Of a stretch of DNA of 64,000 nt, positions 9,836 through 18,763 are shown in pieces. Within the stretch, counting starts at the first letter, position 1, and every line of letters starts with the position of its first letter. Position numbers and translations under genes: made by a program. The DNA is from Anaerolineaceae bacterium (GTDB taxonomy: Bacteria > Chloroflexota > Anaerolineae > Anaerolineales > Anaerolineaceae). Under the pieces are notes generated by a model that ran no database searches, had not been told where the DNA came from, and was given only the letters and a program-made list of their open reading frames with translations. The DNA is taken from contig JAENZD010000002.1 in assembly GCA_016841445.1 (NCBI GenBank), positions 496,001-560,000 of the forward strand, written 5' to 3'.

Positions 9836-10762
9836 ATGAGTGATAAAAGTGTAAAAAAGAATGTGCGGGAATTCTACGACCGGGTAGGATGGCAGTTGAC
9901 CGGTGATGAGCTTTATCAAAATGCTCAATATGAAGACCTGCGCCCGGTATCCAAGGAGTATATTCACCGCTGTCATATGCGGGTAAACCGGCACATAGCA
10001 CCGGAAGGACGCTACCTGCTGGATGCCGGTTCGGGACCGGTTCAGTACCCTGAGTATGTAACCTATTCGGAAGGCTATCACGCCAGGGTTTGTATGGATA
10101 TTTCCATTGTGGCATTACGTGAAGCACGAAAGCGGTTAGGGGACCATGGTTTATATGTTGTGGCAGATGTTGCCAGGCTTCCTTTTAAATCCGAGGTATT
10201 TGACGGGATCGTATCGCTGCACACCATTCATCACGTGCCCACAGAAGATAAAATCCCCGCTTATGAAGGGCTTTACCGGACATTAGCACCAGGGAGAAAG
10301 ATGGTGGTGGTCAACGGCTGGACCCGGTCACCGCTTATGCTGCGTCTTGCTAGGTTCATGAACTTAATGAAACGCTTACATGACTGGTGGATTCGGAAGA
10401 TTAAACATCAAGAACCCGAAGTAAGTTTGGAAACAGAAACACGATCTCCTAAAACAAGGGCGGCTGAAAAAGATGCTGAAATCCCATCAGGGACATATGT
10501 TCAAAAGCATGATGCCGAGTGGCTGACCAACACGCTTAAGGGCAGAATGGCGTACCAGATCCTGGTCTGGCGCAGCGTAAGTGTTAACTTCCTGAGGTCC
10601 GTGATCTACCCGGAATGGGGCGGTCGTTTCTGGCTGAAGGTGATCTACTGGTTTGAAGAGCGATTTCCCAGGTATTTGGGGCGAGTTGGACAGTATCCGC
10701 TGCTTGTCGTGAGCAAACCTTTAAATGATCGTCAATCGCTTGATGAACCAAGTAAAGTATAA
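9836..10762 (+). CDS. Class I SAM-dependent methyltransferase
   Basis: A 308-residue protein with motif I LLDAGSGP around D63-G67, an acidic CMDIS post-I element, and VVADVARLPF and GIVSLHTIHHV for motifs II and III. It is longer than a minimal Methyltransf_11 domain. A basic, charged insert between about residues 180 and 225 (many K, R and E) follows the core and may be a flexible linker. It lies 12 bases after the GT-B gene and 26 bases before pseB, inside the same operon. Placed next to wzt, it may methylate a sugar of the exported glycan or cap it, but no specificity can be read. Confidence 0.85.
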   Translation: MSDKSVKKNVREFYDRVGWQLTGDELYQNAQYEDLRPVSKEYIHRCHMRVNRHIAPEGRYLLDAGSGPVQYPEYVTYSEGYHARVCMDISIVALREARKRLGDHGLYVVADVARLPFKSEVFDGIVSLHTIHHVPTEDKIPAYEGLYRTLAPGRKMVVVNGWTRSPLMLRLARFMNLMKRLHDWWIRKIKHQEPEVSLETETRSPKTRAAEKDAEIPSGTYVQKHDAEWLTNTLKGRMAYQILVWRSVSVNFLRSVIYPEWGGRFWLKVIYWFEERFPRYLGRVGQYPLLVVSKPLNDRQSLDEPSKV

Positions 10763-10788
10763 TTCTGAAAAATGGCAGGAGATCAATA

Positions 10789-11793
10789 ATGGATTGGACG
10801 AATAAGAACATTTTAGTGACCGGTGGGACCGGTTCATTTGGCAAGAAATTTGTTGAAGTCATGATGAAAGAATATCATCCTGCCAGGCTGATCATCTACA
10901 GTCGTGATGAGTTGAAGCAGCACGAAATGCGTATGTCAGGCTTCAATCAACCTAACCTGCGATACTTTATTGGCGACGTCAGGGACCTGCCAAGACTGAA
11001 ACGTGCCTTCAATGGTGTGGATATTGTCGTGCACGCAGCAGCGCTAAAGCAAGTTCCCGCTTGCGAATATAACCCAATGGAAGCCATTAAAACCAATATC
11101 CTCGGGAGCAGCAACGTTGTGGATGCGGCGCTGGATGCGGGTGTGAAGAAAGTCCTGGCGCTCAGTACCGATAAGGCTGTAAACCCGGTCAATTTATACG
11201 GCGCAACGAAATTAGCGGCTGAAAAACTGCTGGTGCAGAGCAATGCCTATGCTGGTGGCACCAACACCCGTTACAGCTGTGTACGCTATGGCAATGTGGT
11301 TGGTTCTCGGGGAAGCGTGGTGCCTTTGTTCATCAAGCAGCGCGAGTCCGGGATGGTGACCCTGACTGACGACCGGATGACACGATTCTGGATTTCATTG
11401 GACCAGGGTGTCCGGTTTGTGATCCGCTGTATTGAAGAAATGCGTGGGGGCGAAGTGTTTGTACCCAAAATTCCCAGTATGAGCATGGTGGACCTTGCAA
11501 AGGTGATTGCACCGGACGCTGAAATTAAAATTATCGGGATCAGGCCGGGAGAAAAATTGCATGAAGTCCTGATCTCTGAAGATGAGTCCCGTACTACCGT
11601 TGAACTGGAAGACATGTACGTGGTCCAGCCCGGCGGTGCATTATGGTTCGGCCATTATTGGTCGGATGTTGGCAAGCCGCTGCCGGATGGCTACCATTAT
11701 GCCAGTGATAACAATACCCAATGGCTGTCGGTTGAAGAGATTAAGGCTATGGTCACGCCCATTGAGGAAGAACTGGAGAGAGGTCTCCAATAA
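10789..11793 (+). CDS. pseB: UDP-N-acetylglucosamine 4,6-dehydratase (inverting), PseB/FlaA1 type
   Basis: A 334-residue short-form CapD/FlaA1 family enzyme. It has TGGTGSFG (11-18), AALKQVP, and the S-T-D-K loop (126-129) with Y137 and K141. The spacing of D128, K129 and Y137 reproduces the catalytic trio of Helicobacter FlaA1 (D132, K133, Y141). That enzyme removes water across C4-C6 of UDP-GlcNAc and inverts C5, giving UDP-2-acetamido-2,6-dideoxy-L-arabino-hexos-4-ulose, the first step toward pseudaminic acid and other L-sugars. The expected next gene, the PseC aminotransferase, does not follow; an RmlD-like reductase does. The product may therefore be reduced rather than aminated. Confidence 0.88.
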   Translation: MDWTNKNILVTGGTGSFGKKFVEVMMKEYHPARLIIYSRDELKQHEMRMSGFNQPNLRYFIGDVRDLPRLKRAFNGVDIVVHAAALKQVPACEYNPMEAIKTNILGSSNVVDAALDAGVKKVLALSTDKAVNPVNLYGATKLAAEKLLVQSNAYAGGTNTRYSCVRYGNVVGSRGSVVPLFIKQRESGMVTLTDDRMTRFWISLDQGVRFVIRCIEEMRGGEVFVPKIPSMSMVDLAKVIAPDAEIKIIGIRPGEKLHEVLISEDESRTTVELEDMYVVQPGGALWFGHYWSDVGKPLPDGYHYASDNNTQWLSVEEIKAMVTPIEEELERGLQ

Positions 11794-11794
11794 G

Positions 11795-12718
11795 ATGCAC
11801 TTGCTCGTGACCGGTGCCAGCGGGCTGTTGGGTCTCAATTTATGCCTGCTGGCGGTTGATAAAGGTAATACCGTGACTGGTCTTGTGAACACACACCCAT
11901 TAACCGGTATTCCTTTTCATCAAGAACAGGTTGATTTATCTCAAACCCCAAAAGCCCTGAATACAATTCTGTCGATAAAGCCGGACGCCATCATCCATTG
12001 TGCTGCGGTTGCGGACCTGAACCTGGCTGAACGAAAACCCGAGCTGGCTCAACAGCTTAACAGCGAGCTCCCGGGACTTCTGGCGGACGCTGCATACCGG
12101 GAGAGTATCCCATTCATTCATATTTCAACAGATGCAGTCTTTGATGGAGAAACAGGTGGATATGATGAGACTGACCTGCCAAACCCTTTGAGTGTCTATG
12201 CCCAAACGAAATTGGCAGGAGAACAAGCGGTGCTGGATGCCAACCCTGAAGCCCTGGTGGCCAGGGTTGTGTTTTATGGTTGGAGTTCATCCGGGAAGCG
12301 CAGTTTGGGGGAGTTCTTTTATAACCATCTTAGAGAGGGCGAACCAATCAATGGGTTCACAGATACCTATTTCTGTCCCCTTTATGTGGAGGATTTATCT
12401 TTAGTGCTTTTGGAAATGTTAACAACTGGATTGAACGGCATATACCATGTGGTCAGCCCTGAAGCCATCAGTAAATATCAGTTCGGACTTCGAATTGCCC
12501 GGGCGTTTGGGTTTGATGAAGGTTTGATCAAACCGATTGCGGCAAGCGATATCCATCGCAACGCACCGCGATCGCTGAATTTATCTTTAAATGCACGAAA
12601 AATCCAATTTGCGCTTGGGAAGGTATTGCCTTCCGTGGATGAAGGAATCCAGCATTTTTACCAGCGATGGAAGCAGGGATATCCGCAAAAATTGCAAAGT
12701 TATTCTTATCCTGAGTGA
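11795..12718 (+). CDS. RmlD-like NAD(P)-dependent sugar reductase
   Basis: A 307-residue extended SDR. The in-frame open frame begins at 11582 inside pseB, but the ATG at 11795, one base after the pseB stop, starts right at the Rossmann motif GASGLLG (7-13). STDAVFDG (111-118) and Y135-AQT-K139 match the dTDP-4-dehydrorhamnose reductase family. Classical RmlD works with RmlA, RmlB and RmlC, none of which are visible here. Because it directly follows pseB, I infer that it reduces the 4-keto group of the PseB product or of a derivative. An equivalent PseB-like plus reductase pairing is known for UDP-N-acetyl-L-rhamnosamine/fucosamine routes, which also need an epimerase. Confidence 0.78.
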   Translation: MHLLVTGASGLLGLNLCLLAVDKGNTVTGLVNTHPLTGIPFHQEQVDLSQTPKALNTILSIKPDAIIHCAAVADLNLAERKPELAQQLNSELPGLLADAAYRESIPFIHISTDAVFDGETGGYDETDLPNPLSVYAQTKLAGEQAVLDANPEALVARVVFYGWSSSGKRSLGEFFYNHLREGEPINGFTDTYFCPLYVEDLSLVLLEMLTTGLNGIYHVVSPEAISKYQFGLRIARAFGFDEGLIKPIAASDIHRNAPRSLNLSLNARKIQFALGKVLPSVDEGIQHFYQRWKQGYPQKLQSYSYPE

Positions 12719-12748
12719 TAATTATTGGATGGTAATTGAGGAGGATTG

Positions 12749-13819
12749 ATGATCATTAATATCGGTAATCGAGCTGTTGGACCAGATGAACCCACATATT
12801 TTATCGCAGATATTGCCGCCAACCACGATGGCAGCCTGGAACGGGCAAAACTGCTGATCAAACTGGCTAAAGAATCCGGTGCAGATGCTGCAAAATTCCA
12901 GAACTTCCGTGCACCGAAGATTGTCTCTGATTATGGATTCTCCCATATGAACGCCCAGGTTTCACACCAGGCGAAATGGAAGCAGTCTGTCTCTGAAGTT
13001 TACGCTGCGGCTTCGGTCCCATTTGACTGGACACCCGTGCTTAAAGAGACGTGTGATGAAGTTGGTATTCACTATTTCTCATCCCCCTATGATTTTGAAG
13101 CCATAGATATGCTGGAGTCTTATGTGCCGGCTTATAAGATCGGTTCCGGGGACATCACCTGGATTGAAGCCTGTGAACGGATGGCTGAAAAAGGAAAACC
13201 GGTACTCCTTGCAACGGGGGCTTCCGAAATTGGTGACGTGCAAAGAGCTGTTCATGCGATCCTGGCGATCAACCCCCAACTGGTGCTGATGCAGTGCAAT
13301 ACCAATTACACAGCTGAAGATGGCAACTTCGATAATATCCATCTGAATGCGCTCAAGACTTACGAGATGATGTTCCCTGATGTCGTAATGGGTTTGTCGG
13401 ATCATACCCATGGGCATGCGACGGTGCTGGGCGCAGTCGCTTTAGGCGCAAGGGTCATTGAAAAACATTTCACCGATGACAACGACCGTGTCGGTCCGGA
13501 CCATCCATTTGCGATGAACCCTGGGACCTGGTCTGCGATGGTCAGGGCGACCCGCCAATTAGAACGGGCTTTGGGTTCCGGTGATAAATTTGTAGCGGAA
13601 AACGAACATGAAACCGTGGTGATCCAACGCCGCTGCTTGAGGGCAGGGCGGGACATAAAGCCAGGAGAAGTAATCACTCGGGAAATGGTTGATGTTCTCC
13701 GCCCAGCAGCACCAGGTGCGATCATGCCTTACGAGTTACAGGCAGTTATTGGATTAAGGGCATTGGAGCGCATCCCCCAAGGCCAGGAACTGCGCTGGGT
13801 GCATCTTGGGAACCCCTAA
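12749..13819 (+). CDS. NeuB-family nonulosonic acid synthase with SAF domain
   Basis: A 356-residue NeuB/PseI/LegI-type enzyme. GAGGAGG at 12738-12744 fits the ATG at 12749 rather than the TTG at 12746. The TIM-barrel half contains IADIAANHDGS near the N-terminus and the probable metal histidines H219 (SDHTH) and H240 (EKHF). Their 21-residue spacing equals that of H215 and H236 in Neisseria NeuB. Residues from about 295 on form the antifreeze-like SAF domain (CLRAGRDIKPGE). The family condenses phosphoenolpyruvate with an acylamino-sugar. One oddity is that the usual AE-(I)G-NHNG motif reads AD-IAANHDG here. The substrate cannot be assigned to sialic, legionaminic or pseudaminic acid from sequence alone. 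Confidence 0.88.
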   Translation: MIINIGNRAVGPDEPTYFIADIAANHDGSLERAKLLIKLAKESGADAAKFQNFRAPKIVSDYGFSHMNAQVSHQAKWKQSVSEVYAAASVPFDWTPVLKETCDEVGIHYFSSPYDFEAIDMLESYVPAYKIGSGDITWIEACERMAEKGKPVLLATGASEIGDVQRAVHAILAINPQLVLMQCNTNYTAEDGNFDNIHLNALKTYEMMFPDVVMGLSDHTHGHATVLGAVALGARVIEKHFTDDNDRVGPDHPFAMNPGTWSAMVRATRQLERALGSGDKFVAENEHETVVIQRRCLRAGRDIKPGEVITREMVDVLRPAAPGAIMPYELQAVIGLRALERIPQGQELRWVHLGNP

Positions 13820-13848
13820 CTAACATCCAATCAGTGAATTGAGACTTG

Positions 13849-14943
13849 ATGCGAATACTATATTTCACAGAAAGGGATACGCCGCATGACCAGCGTTTTC
13901 TTAAGACCCTAGCTGGGACGAAGCATCAAGTTTTTGCATTAAGACAATTTGCCTGCGCCCCTAAAACACCTGAAAACATTACTGAATGTTCGTGGCCGTT
14001 CGCTCAGCCTGATTGGTCTCAGTGGCAGGGTTGGGAAGCTGGGCGGGCCCAATTCCAATCCATTTTAGCGGATATCCAGCCCGACCTTATTCATGCCGGT
14101 CCGGTACAGGGGCCAGCCTTCCTGGCAGCACTGGTAGAATTCCAGCCTTTATTGACCATGTCCTGGGGATCCGATTTGCTGGTGAAAGCGAAGCGCAGCC
14201 CCTGGATGCGTTACGCCACCCGGTTTACACTATCCCGCACCAAACTTTTGTTGGCAGACTGTCAAACAGTAGCAAAAGAGGCGGTGGGGTATGGTTTTCC
14301 TGAAGAGAGAATCATTCTCTTTCCATGGGGTGTGGACCTGGACCATTTTTCACCTGAGAAAGGAAATAAACCGGGAAAGGACCTCCGGCATGCCCTGGGT
14401 TGGGAATACAAATTTGTCGTGATGTGCAACCGGACTTGGTCACCCTTATATGGCGTGGATGTGCTGGCGAGTGCATTTACGGCAGCAGCCCAAGAAAATG
14501 AAAATTTAAGGCTTTTACTCATCGGAGATGGCCCGCAATCTCATTTGATTCGGGATATTCTTGCCCCAGTGGGAGATAAAATTAGCTTTCCAGGATGGGT
14601 TAACCGGGGCGATCTGCCTGCTGCTTATTGTGCATCGGATCTGTTTGTGAGCCCATCCCACAGCGACGGGTCTTCAATTTCGCTCCTTGAAGCGCTGGCT
14701 TGCGGTCGCCCGGTATTGGCTTCTGATATTCCCAGTAACCAGGAATGGGTTCAGTCCAGAGTGACTGGACAATTGTTCAAGGACGGGCAGGTTAATGACC
14801 TCAAGAAAAAAATACTGCAATTGGCAGACGATCACCGTTTGACCCAATATGGCTCAGAAGCACGGAAGTTAGCTGAAAATAGGGCGGATTGGACGAAAAA
14901 TTTCCAGGTACTTTTAGCGGGCTATCAGCAAGCTAAGGAATAG
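13849..14943 (+). CDS. Glycosyltransferase family 4 protein
   Basis: A 364-residue GT-B glycosyltransferase. An in-frame TTG lies 3 bases upstream of the ATG at 13849; the ATG is chosen. The N-terminal half has ILYFTERDTPHDQRF and SWGSDLLV. The C-terminal half has the GT4 donor-site pattern VSPSHSDGSSISLLEALACGRPV, split here as SPSHSDGSS and LLEALACG, with the conserved glutamate in LLEAL. It closes the first export operon about 29 bases after the NeuB gene. Downstream, a weak stem (ACC-TTAC-GGT near 14971-14980) precedes TTTTTT at 14989, possibly a poor terminator, before the ABC/lipoprotein unit starts. Confidence 0.88.
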   Translation: MRILYFTERDTPHDQRFLKTLAGTKHQVFALRQFACAPKTPENITECSWPFAQPDWSQWQGWEAGRAQFQSILADIQPDLIHAGPVQGPAFLAALVEFQPLLTMSWGSDLLVKAKRSPWMRYATRFTLSRTKLLLADCQTVAKEAVGYGFPEERIILFPWGVDLDHFSPEKGNKPGKDLRHALGWEYKFVVMCNRTWSPLYGVDVLASAFTAAAQENENLRLLLIGDGPQSHLIRDILAPVGDKISFPGWVNRGDLPAAYCASDLFVSPSHSDGSSISLLEALACGRPVLASDIPSNQEWVQSRVTGQLFKDGQVNDLKKKILQLADDHRLTQYGSEARKLAENRADWTKNFQVLLAGYQQAKE

Positions 14944-15089
14944 TATAAATACATTTACCCATCGTCGGAACCTTACGGTGTATTCGTTTTTTATTGCTTA
15001 ATTGGAATATCTCGAAATTTCGTTATATAATTGCAGTAGAAAATTAATCTGATATTTATTTATATTCATTATAAAATTTTGAATCGCTA

Positions 15090-15098
15090 TGTTATACT
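15090..15098 (+). promoter_or_regulatory. Extended -10 promoter of the ABC/lipoprotein unit
   Basis: TGT directly precedes TATACT at 15093-15098, an extended -10 element in AT-rich DNA. No good -35 box lies 16-18 bases upstream. Transcription would start near 15105, some 30 bases before the GTG of the ATPase gene. Confidence 0.45.
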
Positions 15099-15133
15099 AA
15101 GTCTTTGCTGCACTTAATGGATATGGAGAATAC

Positions 15134-15856
15134 GTGATCGAAATCAACGCCATCACCAAGTCATTCAATCATACAAAGGTCCTTGAAAATATCTCCTTCC
15201 ATCTGGATGAGGGTAAAGTTTTGGGTATTTTAGGGCCTAATGGTTCTGGCAAAACAACATTACTGAAGATCCTTGCGCTTGTATTAAAGCCAGACCAGGG
15301 GGCTTACACCATAAAGGGGGATGATGCTTTTAAGGCCTCACAAAAATTCAGGTCGATGATTGGTTATGTCCCGCAAGATGTCGCTTTGTTTGATGAATTA
15401 TCTGTTATGGATAATCTGATTTATTGGTCTCGACCGGGCGGTAACCACAATAAAGGGAAATACCACAAGTTGTTGGAAATCTTCGAGATTGATCAGTATT
15501 CCCGGAAGAAAGTATTCATACTTTCCGGAGGTATGAAACGCCGGTTGAACCTGGCCGTTGCACTGCTGAACGAGCCTAAAATTTTGATCATGGATGAACC
15601 CATGGTGGGGGTTGATATCCTGCAGTTAAAGCATTTGCAGGAACACCTAGAATATTTAGCAACCACTGGGATCACTCAAATCGTGACGTCCCATAATGCC
15701 AGTGCAGTGATAAATATTGTTGATCAAATTTTGTTACTGTATGACGGAAAAATGCGGTATTTCCAGGAAAAATCCGAATTCCTGGCACTCTGTAACCATA
15801 ATTTTGGTAATTTAGATGAAACGATTCTAAAACTCATTTATTTAAAAGGAGAGTAA
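15134..15856 (+). CDS. ABC transporter ATP-binding protein
   Basis: A 240-residue ABC ATPase starting with GTG after a GGAGAA ribosome site. Walker A is GPNGSGKTT (34-42), the Q-loop is GYVPQDVAL, the signature is LSGGMKRR and Walker B is ILIMDEPMVGVD. The Q in VPQD and the D-loop are intact, so it should hydrolyse ATP. It belongs to the ABC-2 exporter (DRA/CcmA-like) group rather than to importers. Its stop is two bases from the start of the lipoprotein gene, preceded by a strong AAAGGAGAG. With the two permeases at 17549 and 18760 it forms a complete exporter. Cargo is not evident. Confidence 0.9.
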   Translation: MIEINAITKSFNHTKVLENISFHLDEGKVLGILGPNGSGKTTLLKILALVLKPDQGAYTIKGDDAFKASQKFRSMIGYVPQDVALFDELSVMDNLIYWSRPGGNHNKGKYHKLLEIFEIDQYSRKKVFILSGGMKRRLNLAVALLNEPKILIMDEPMVGVDILQLKHLQEHLEYLATTGITQIVTSHNASAVINIVDQILLLYDGKMRYFQEKSEFLALCNHNFGNLDETILKLIYLKGE

Positions 15857-15858
15857 AG

Positions 15859-17520
15859 ATGAAAAGGATAAAAAGGTTTGTTTTTGGGATCATGATCTTT
15901 GTGTTTATCTTTGGGATGACAGGATGCATTCCCCAACAGAGTAAGTCGGAGCAGTTCACCCAGGGTTTTGTGGATATACTGACCAAACCGCTCGATAAAA
16001 TGGAAGAAGCAGAAGAAATCGAGTATCCAGATAACTTGACCGGAGAACTGAGTGAACTGATCAATACCCGGTCCCATGAAATGTCCACCATTATTGAAAT
16101 TAATAACCTGGGGGGGCTTGATAGTATGGGCTTAGAGATTGGGCGAGGGTCCCGTCTCGAACTTGATACTGCATATGATGTGAACACCGGGGATGGTATG
16201 GCGGAGGTTAATGTCGTCAATCTGGCGAATGTGCAGTTAGGTTTGCAGAACGAAGAAATAGCTGTGGACCTCTCATCACCGTTTATGCAGCAAATATTCA
16301 TCCTGGATTATGCCTCAGAACTGGATTTTGGCGATGAAATCCTACTAACAGATCGAGTATCGGATTTAATGAATGCGCTTGATGTTTCCAATACATCCAG
16401 TGAAGATGTGTTTTCAGATCTGCAAACGGATCTTCAGACCCTGCTAGATCGATACGCGATTGTGATTGAAGGTGTTTTACAAGAAGATCAGATAGCCAGC
16501 GAGTCCCAGGAGATGGAAGTCCTGGGGAAGGATACCAAAGTCCAGGTCTTGACATTAGAAATGGATGAACGCGATTTGGAAGATATCCTGGCTGCCGTTT
16601 TAGAATATGCTGAAGATGATGATGAATTGACTGACGTGGTGATGAAGTATGTTGAAAAGATTTACCCACTCCTTGGGGGCTATGAACCCGATTCATCTGA
16701 ACTGGGGGATATCGAGGATGATTTACAGGATTCTATTTCTTACGCAGCAAATGACTTGAGCGATATGGCGGATTATTGGGAGGGTATGGATATTACTGTC
16801 GATATCTACTATACCTATAAGGGCTTTTTGTCGGGTTTAATCCAGGGGATTCCCTTCCTGCAATCAAAGCAGCCGTTTGCCGTTGGATTTTCATTTGAGG
16901 ACGACTATAGTGAGTTGAGTATGTTCCTTAAATTTGCTGAGGATGACGATCAGCGAGATCTTGCTCTGGATATTTCGTACGATGACGGCTACAGCAGCGT
17001 TGAAGCAAAGGTTGAAATGCTGTCGGACGGCCAGGAATTCATTCTTTCTGCTGATGCTGACATGAATGGTGAGTTAAGTATTACTGTAGATATGACCAAT
17101 ACAAAAGACGGCAGTGAATACACACTGGAAGGTGAGATTGAGGTCGAATCCTACGACATTACTTTGAACGCAGACATCAGCGGGGTCACCCAGGTTGAAG
17201 GGGATACGGAATCAGGCGAATATGAAATCTCAGGTTCCTTAGTAGACTACTGGGGTGACACATATGAAGCAAATGTTATGTTTTCAACCGAACTGACCCA
17301 GATTAGAAGCGGATCAAGCTATGAGAGCGTCTCTGATATTTCTGCGGATGTTACTTTTTATGGCGAGACCCTCTCAGCAGATCTGACCGTGGAAACTTCC
17401 TGGAATTTCTCAGATGACATTGAGGTAAGTCTTCCTGATTTCGATGACCCTGATGCTGAGTATTATGATATTGAGGAACTGTTTGAGGAAATCCCAAACC
17501 TTCTCTATTATTTTTGGTAA
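15859..17520 (+). CDS. Large acidic lipoprotein of an ABC exporter unit, unknown family
   Basis: A 553-residue protein with a basic start, a hydrophobic stretch and a lipobox-like MTGC ending at Cys23, so it should be lipid-anchored outside the membrane. The mature part is strongly acidic. From about residue 325 it shows alternating hydrophobic/polar strands with repeated SADAD, EGEIEVES and ADVTF-like pieces, suggesting a long antiparallel beta sheet. I do not recognise a named domain. It sits between an ABC ATPase and two ABC-2 permeases with tight spacing, so it is probably the extracytoplasmic partner of that exporter. A carrier of a lipid or hydrophobic cargo, as LolA-like folds are, is possible but is speculation. 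Confidence 0.72.
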   Translation: MKRIKRFVFGIMIFVFIFGMTGCIPQQSKSEQFTQGFVDILTKPLDKMEEAEEIEYPDNLTGELSELINTRSHEMSTIIEINNLGGLDSMGLEIGRGSRLELDTAYDVNTGDGMAEVNVVNLANVQLGLQNEEIAVDLSSPFMQQIFILDYASELDFGDEILLTDRVSDLMNALDVSNTSSEDVFSDLQTDLQTLLDRYAIVIEGVLQEDQIASESQEMEVLGKDTKVQVLTLEMDERDLEDILAAVLEYAEDDDELTDVVMKYVEKIYPLLGGYEPDSSELGDIEDDLQDSISYAANDLSDMADYWEGMDITVDIYYTYKGFLSGLIQGIPFLQSKQPFAVGFSFEDDYSELSMFLKFAEDDDQRDLALDISYDDGYSSVEAKVEMLSDGQEFILSADADMNGELSITVDMTNTKDGSEYTLEGEIEVESYDITLNADISGVTQVEGDTESGEYEISGSLVDYWGDTYEANVMFSTELTQIRSGSSYESVSDISADVTFYGETLSADLTVETSWNFSDDIEVSLPDFDDPDAEYYDIEELFEEIPNLLYYFW

Positions 17521-17548
17521 ACCCAGGAGATATTTTCAAATAGGATAA

Positions 17549-18763
17549 ATGCTTAGAATCATCCGAATTGAACTGAAGCGCTTGTTTTCGAACAAACTAT
17601 CACTGGCGCTGGCTGTATTAGCGCCAGTGATCAGTTTATTATTCCTTGCCTCCTTAATTGCACCCCTGTTTTTTGCCAATCAACGGCTGGCACGGATGCA
17701 AGTGGTTGTTTTTCAGGAAGAGATCCATCCTGATGCGCAAGTTGTTATTGATGATGTCATTTCAAGCGAGTATGTTTTGTCGCTGGTGGATATAAAATTT
17801 GTCAGCTCAGTTTCCGAGGGCATTTCCATGACTGAAAACGGAGAAGCCGCAATTTTCATTTATATTCCCGCTGGCTTGATTGATCAACTTTACAACCGGG
17901 AACAAGCCACGATCAGTTTGTGGGTCAGTCCCGACTATTATTTTGAGGCTGCGCTATTCCTGCCGATAACCAATAGTATTGTTGATGGGTTCAATCGGAT
18001 TCAATTTGCGCTGGATACACTATATTTCAGGGCAATGGATGAGTTTCCTAATAATTTTGTCTGGGAGCATTATTATGATTTGACACTATTGATCGGACTC
18101 AGGGTAATGAACCGCCCAGTCCTTTTCGATATTGAAGGGATTAACCCATTGGGAAGATTCTTACCCATTGAGTACTATACTTCTGCCATTTTCGCATTTT
18201 TTACGGGTTTGGGTCTCATCCCCCTTTGTGGATACAATGCCAAAGATTTTACCAGTGCTACCATTAGCCGCGGGTTAGCTGTCACTCGCTGCCGTTACCA
18301 ATATCTCTTCGCCAGAATTATTTCTGGTGCACTTTACATCCTCCTGGTGGCTTTACCAATGCTGATCGTTGGTATTTTAATCGTTGGCATGGATATAGCC
18401 TTTGGGGGCAGCTTGATGGCGTTGTTTGGCGTGACGATCATTTCAGCATTATGTTTTTCTAGCCTTGCTGTTTTATTTGGATTGATCCTGCCGAAGGGTG
18501 ATAATGCTGTCTGGTTGGGATTCTATTTCATTCTTTTCATGGCTCTGCTGGGCGGGATCATTTTCCCGGATGATTATATTCCCAAGGCATTTCTGATCCT
18601 GGGACGGTTTTCACCATTAAGAGCGGGGATGAACAGCTTTGCTGTCTCTTTATTTAATTATGCATTTCGAAAATTGCAATTTCCTTTATTGATTCAATTC
18701 ATCTGGTTTATTCTGGCTTTTTTGATCTCGCTGCCATTGTTTAATCGGAGAGTGCGGTCATGA
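17549..18763 (+). CDS. ABC-2 type transporter permease
   Basis: A 404-residue membrane protein with one N-terminal helix (about 20-45), a soluble ectodomain of roughly 150 residues (starting around MQVVVFQEEIHPDA), and five or six helices from about 205 to the end. This 1+5 topology with a large outside loop is typical of the ABC2_membrane_3/YhgE-Pip-like exporter permeases. AGGA just upstream of the ATG serves as ribosome site. Its last four bases overlap the next permease in an ATGA. It should pair with the permease at 18760 as a heterodimer energised by the ATPase at 15134. Confidence 0.85.
   Translation: MLRIIRIELKRLFSNKLSLALAVLAPVISLLFLASLIAPLFFANQRLARMQVVVFQEEIHPDAQVVIDDVISSEYVLSLVDIKFVSSVSEGISMTENGEAAIFIYIPAGLIDQLYNREQATISLWVSPDYYFEAALFLPITNSIVDGFNRIQFALDTLYFRAMDEFPNNFVWEHYYDLTLLIGLRVMNRPVLFDIEGINPLGRFLPIEYYTSAIFAFFTGLGLIPLCGYNAKDFTSATISRGLAVTRCRYQYLFARIISGALYILLVALPMLIVGILIVGMDIAFGGSLMALFGVTIISALCFSSLAVLFGLILPKGDNAVWLGFYFILFMALLGGIIFPDDYIPKAFLILGRFSPLRAGMNSFAVSLFNYAFRKLQFPLLIQFIWFILAFLISLPLFNRRVRS

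Noticed and set aside
9546-10127. 193-codon minus-strand frame across the end of the GT-B gene and the methyltransferase
   Set aside because: Spans two real genes on the other strand and shows no domain, consistent with a chance frame.
11582-11794. N-terminal extension of the RmlD-like gene
   Set aside because: It lies inside pseB in another frame; the ATG at 11795 begins at the Rossmann fold.
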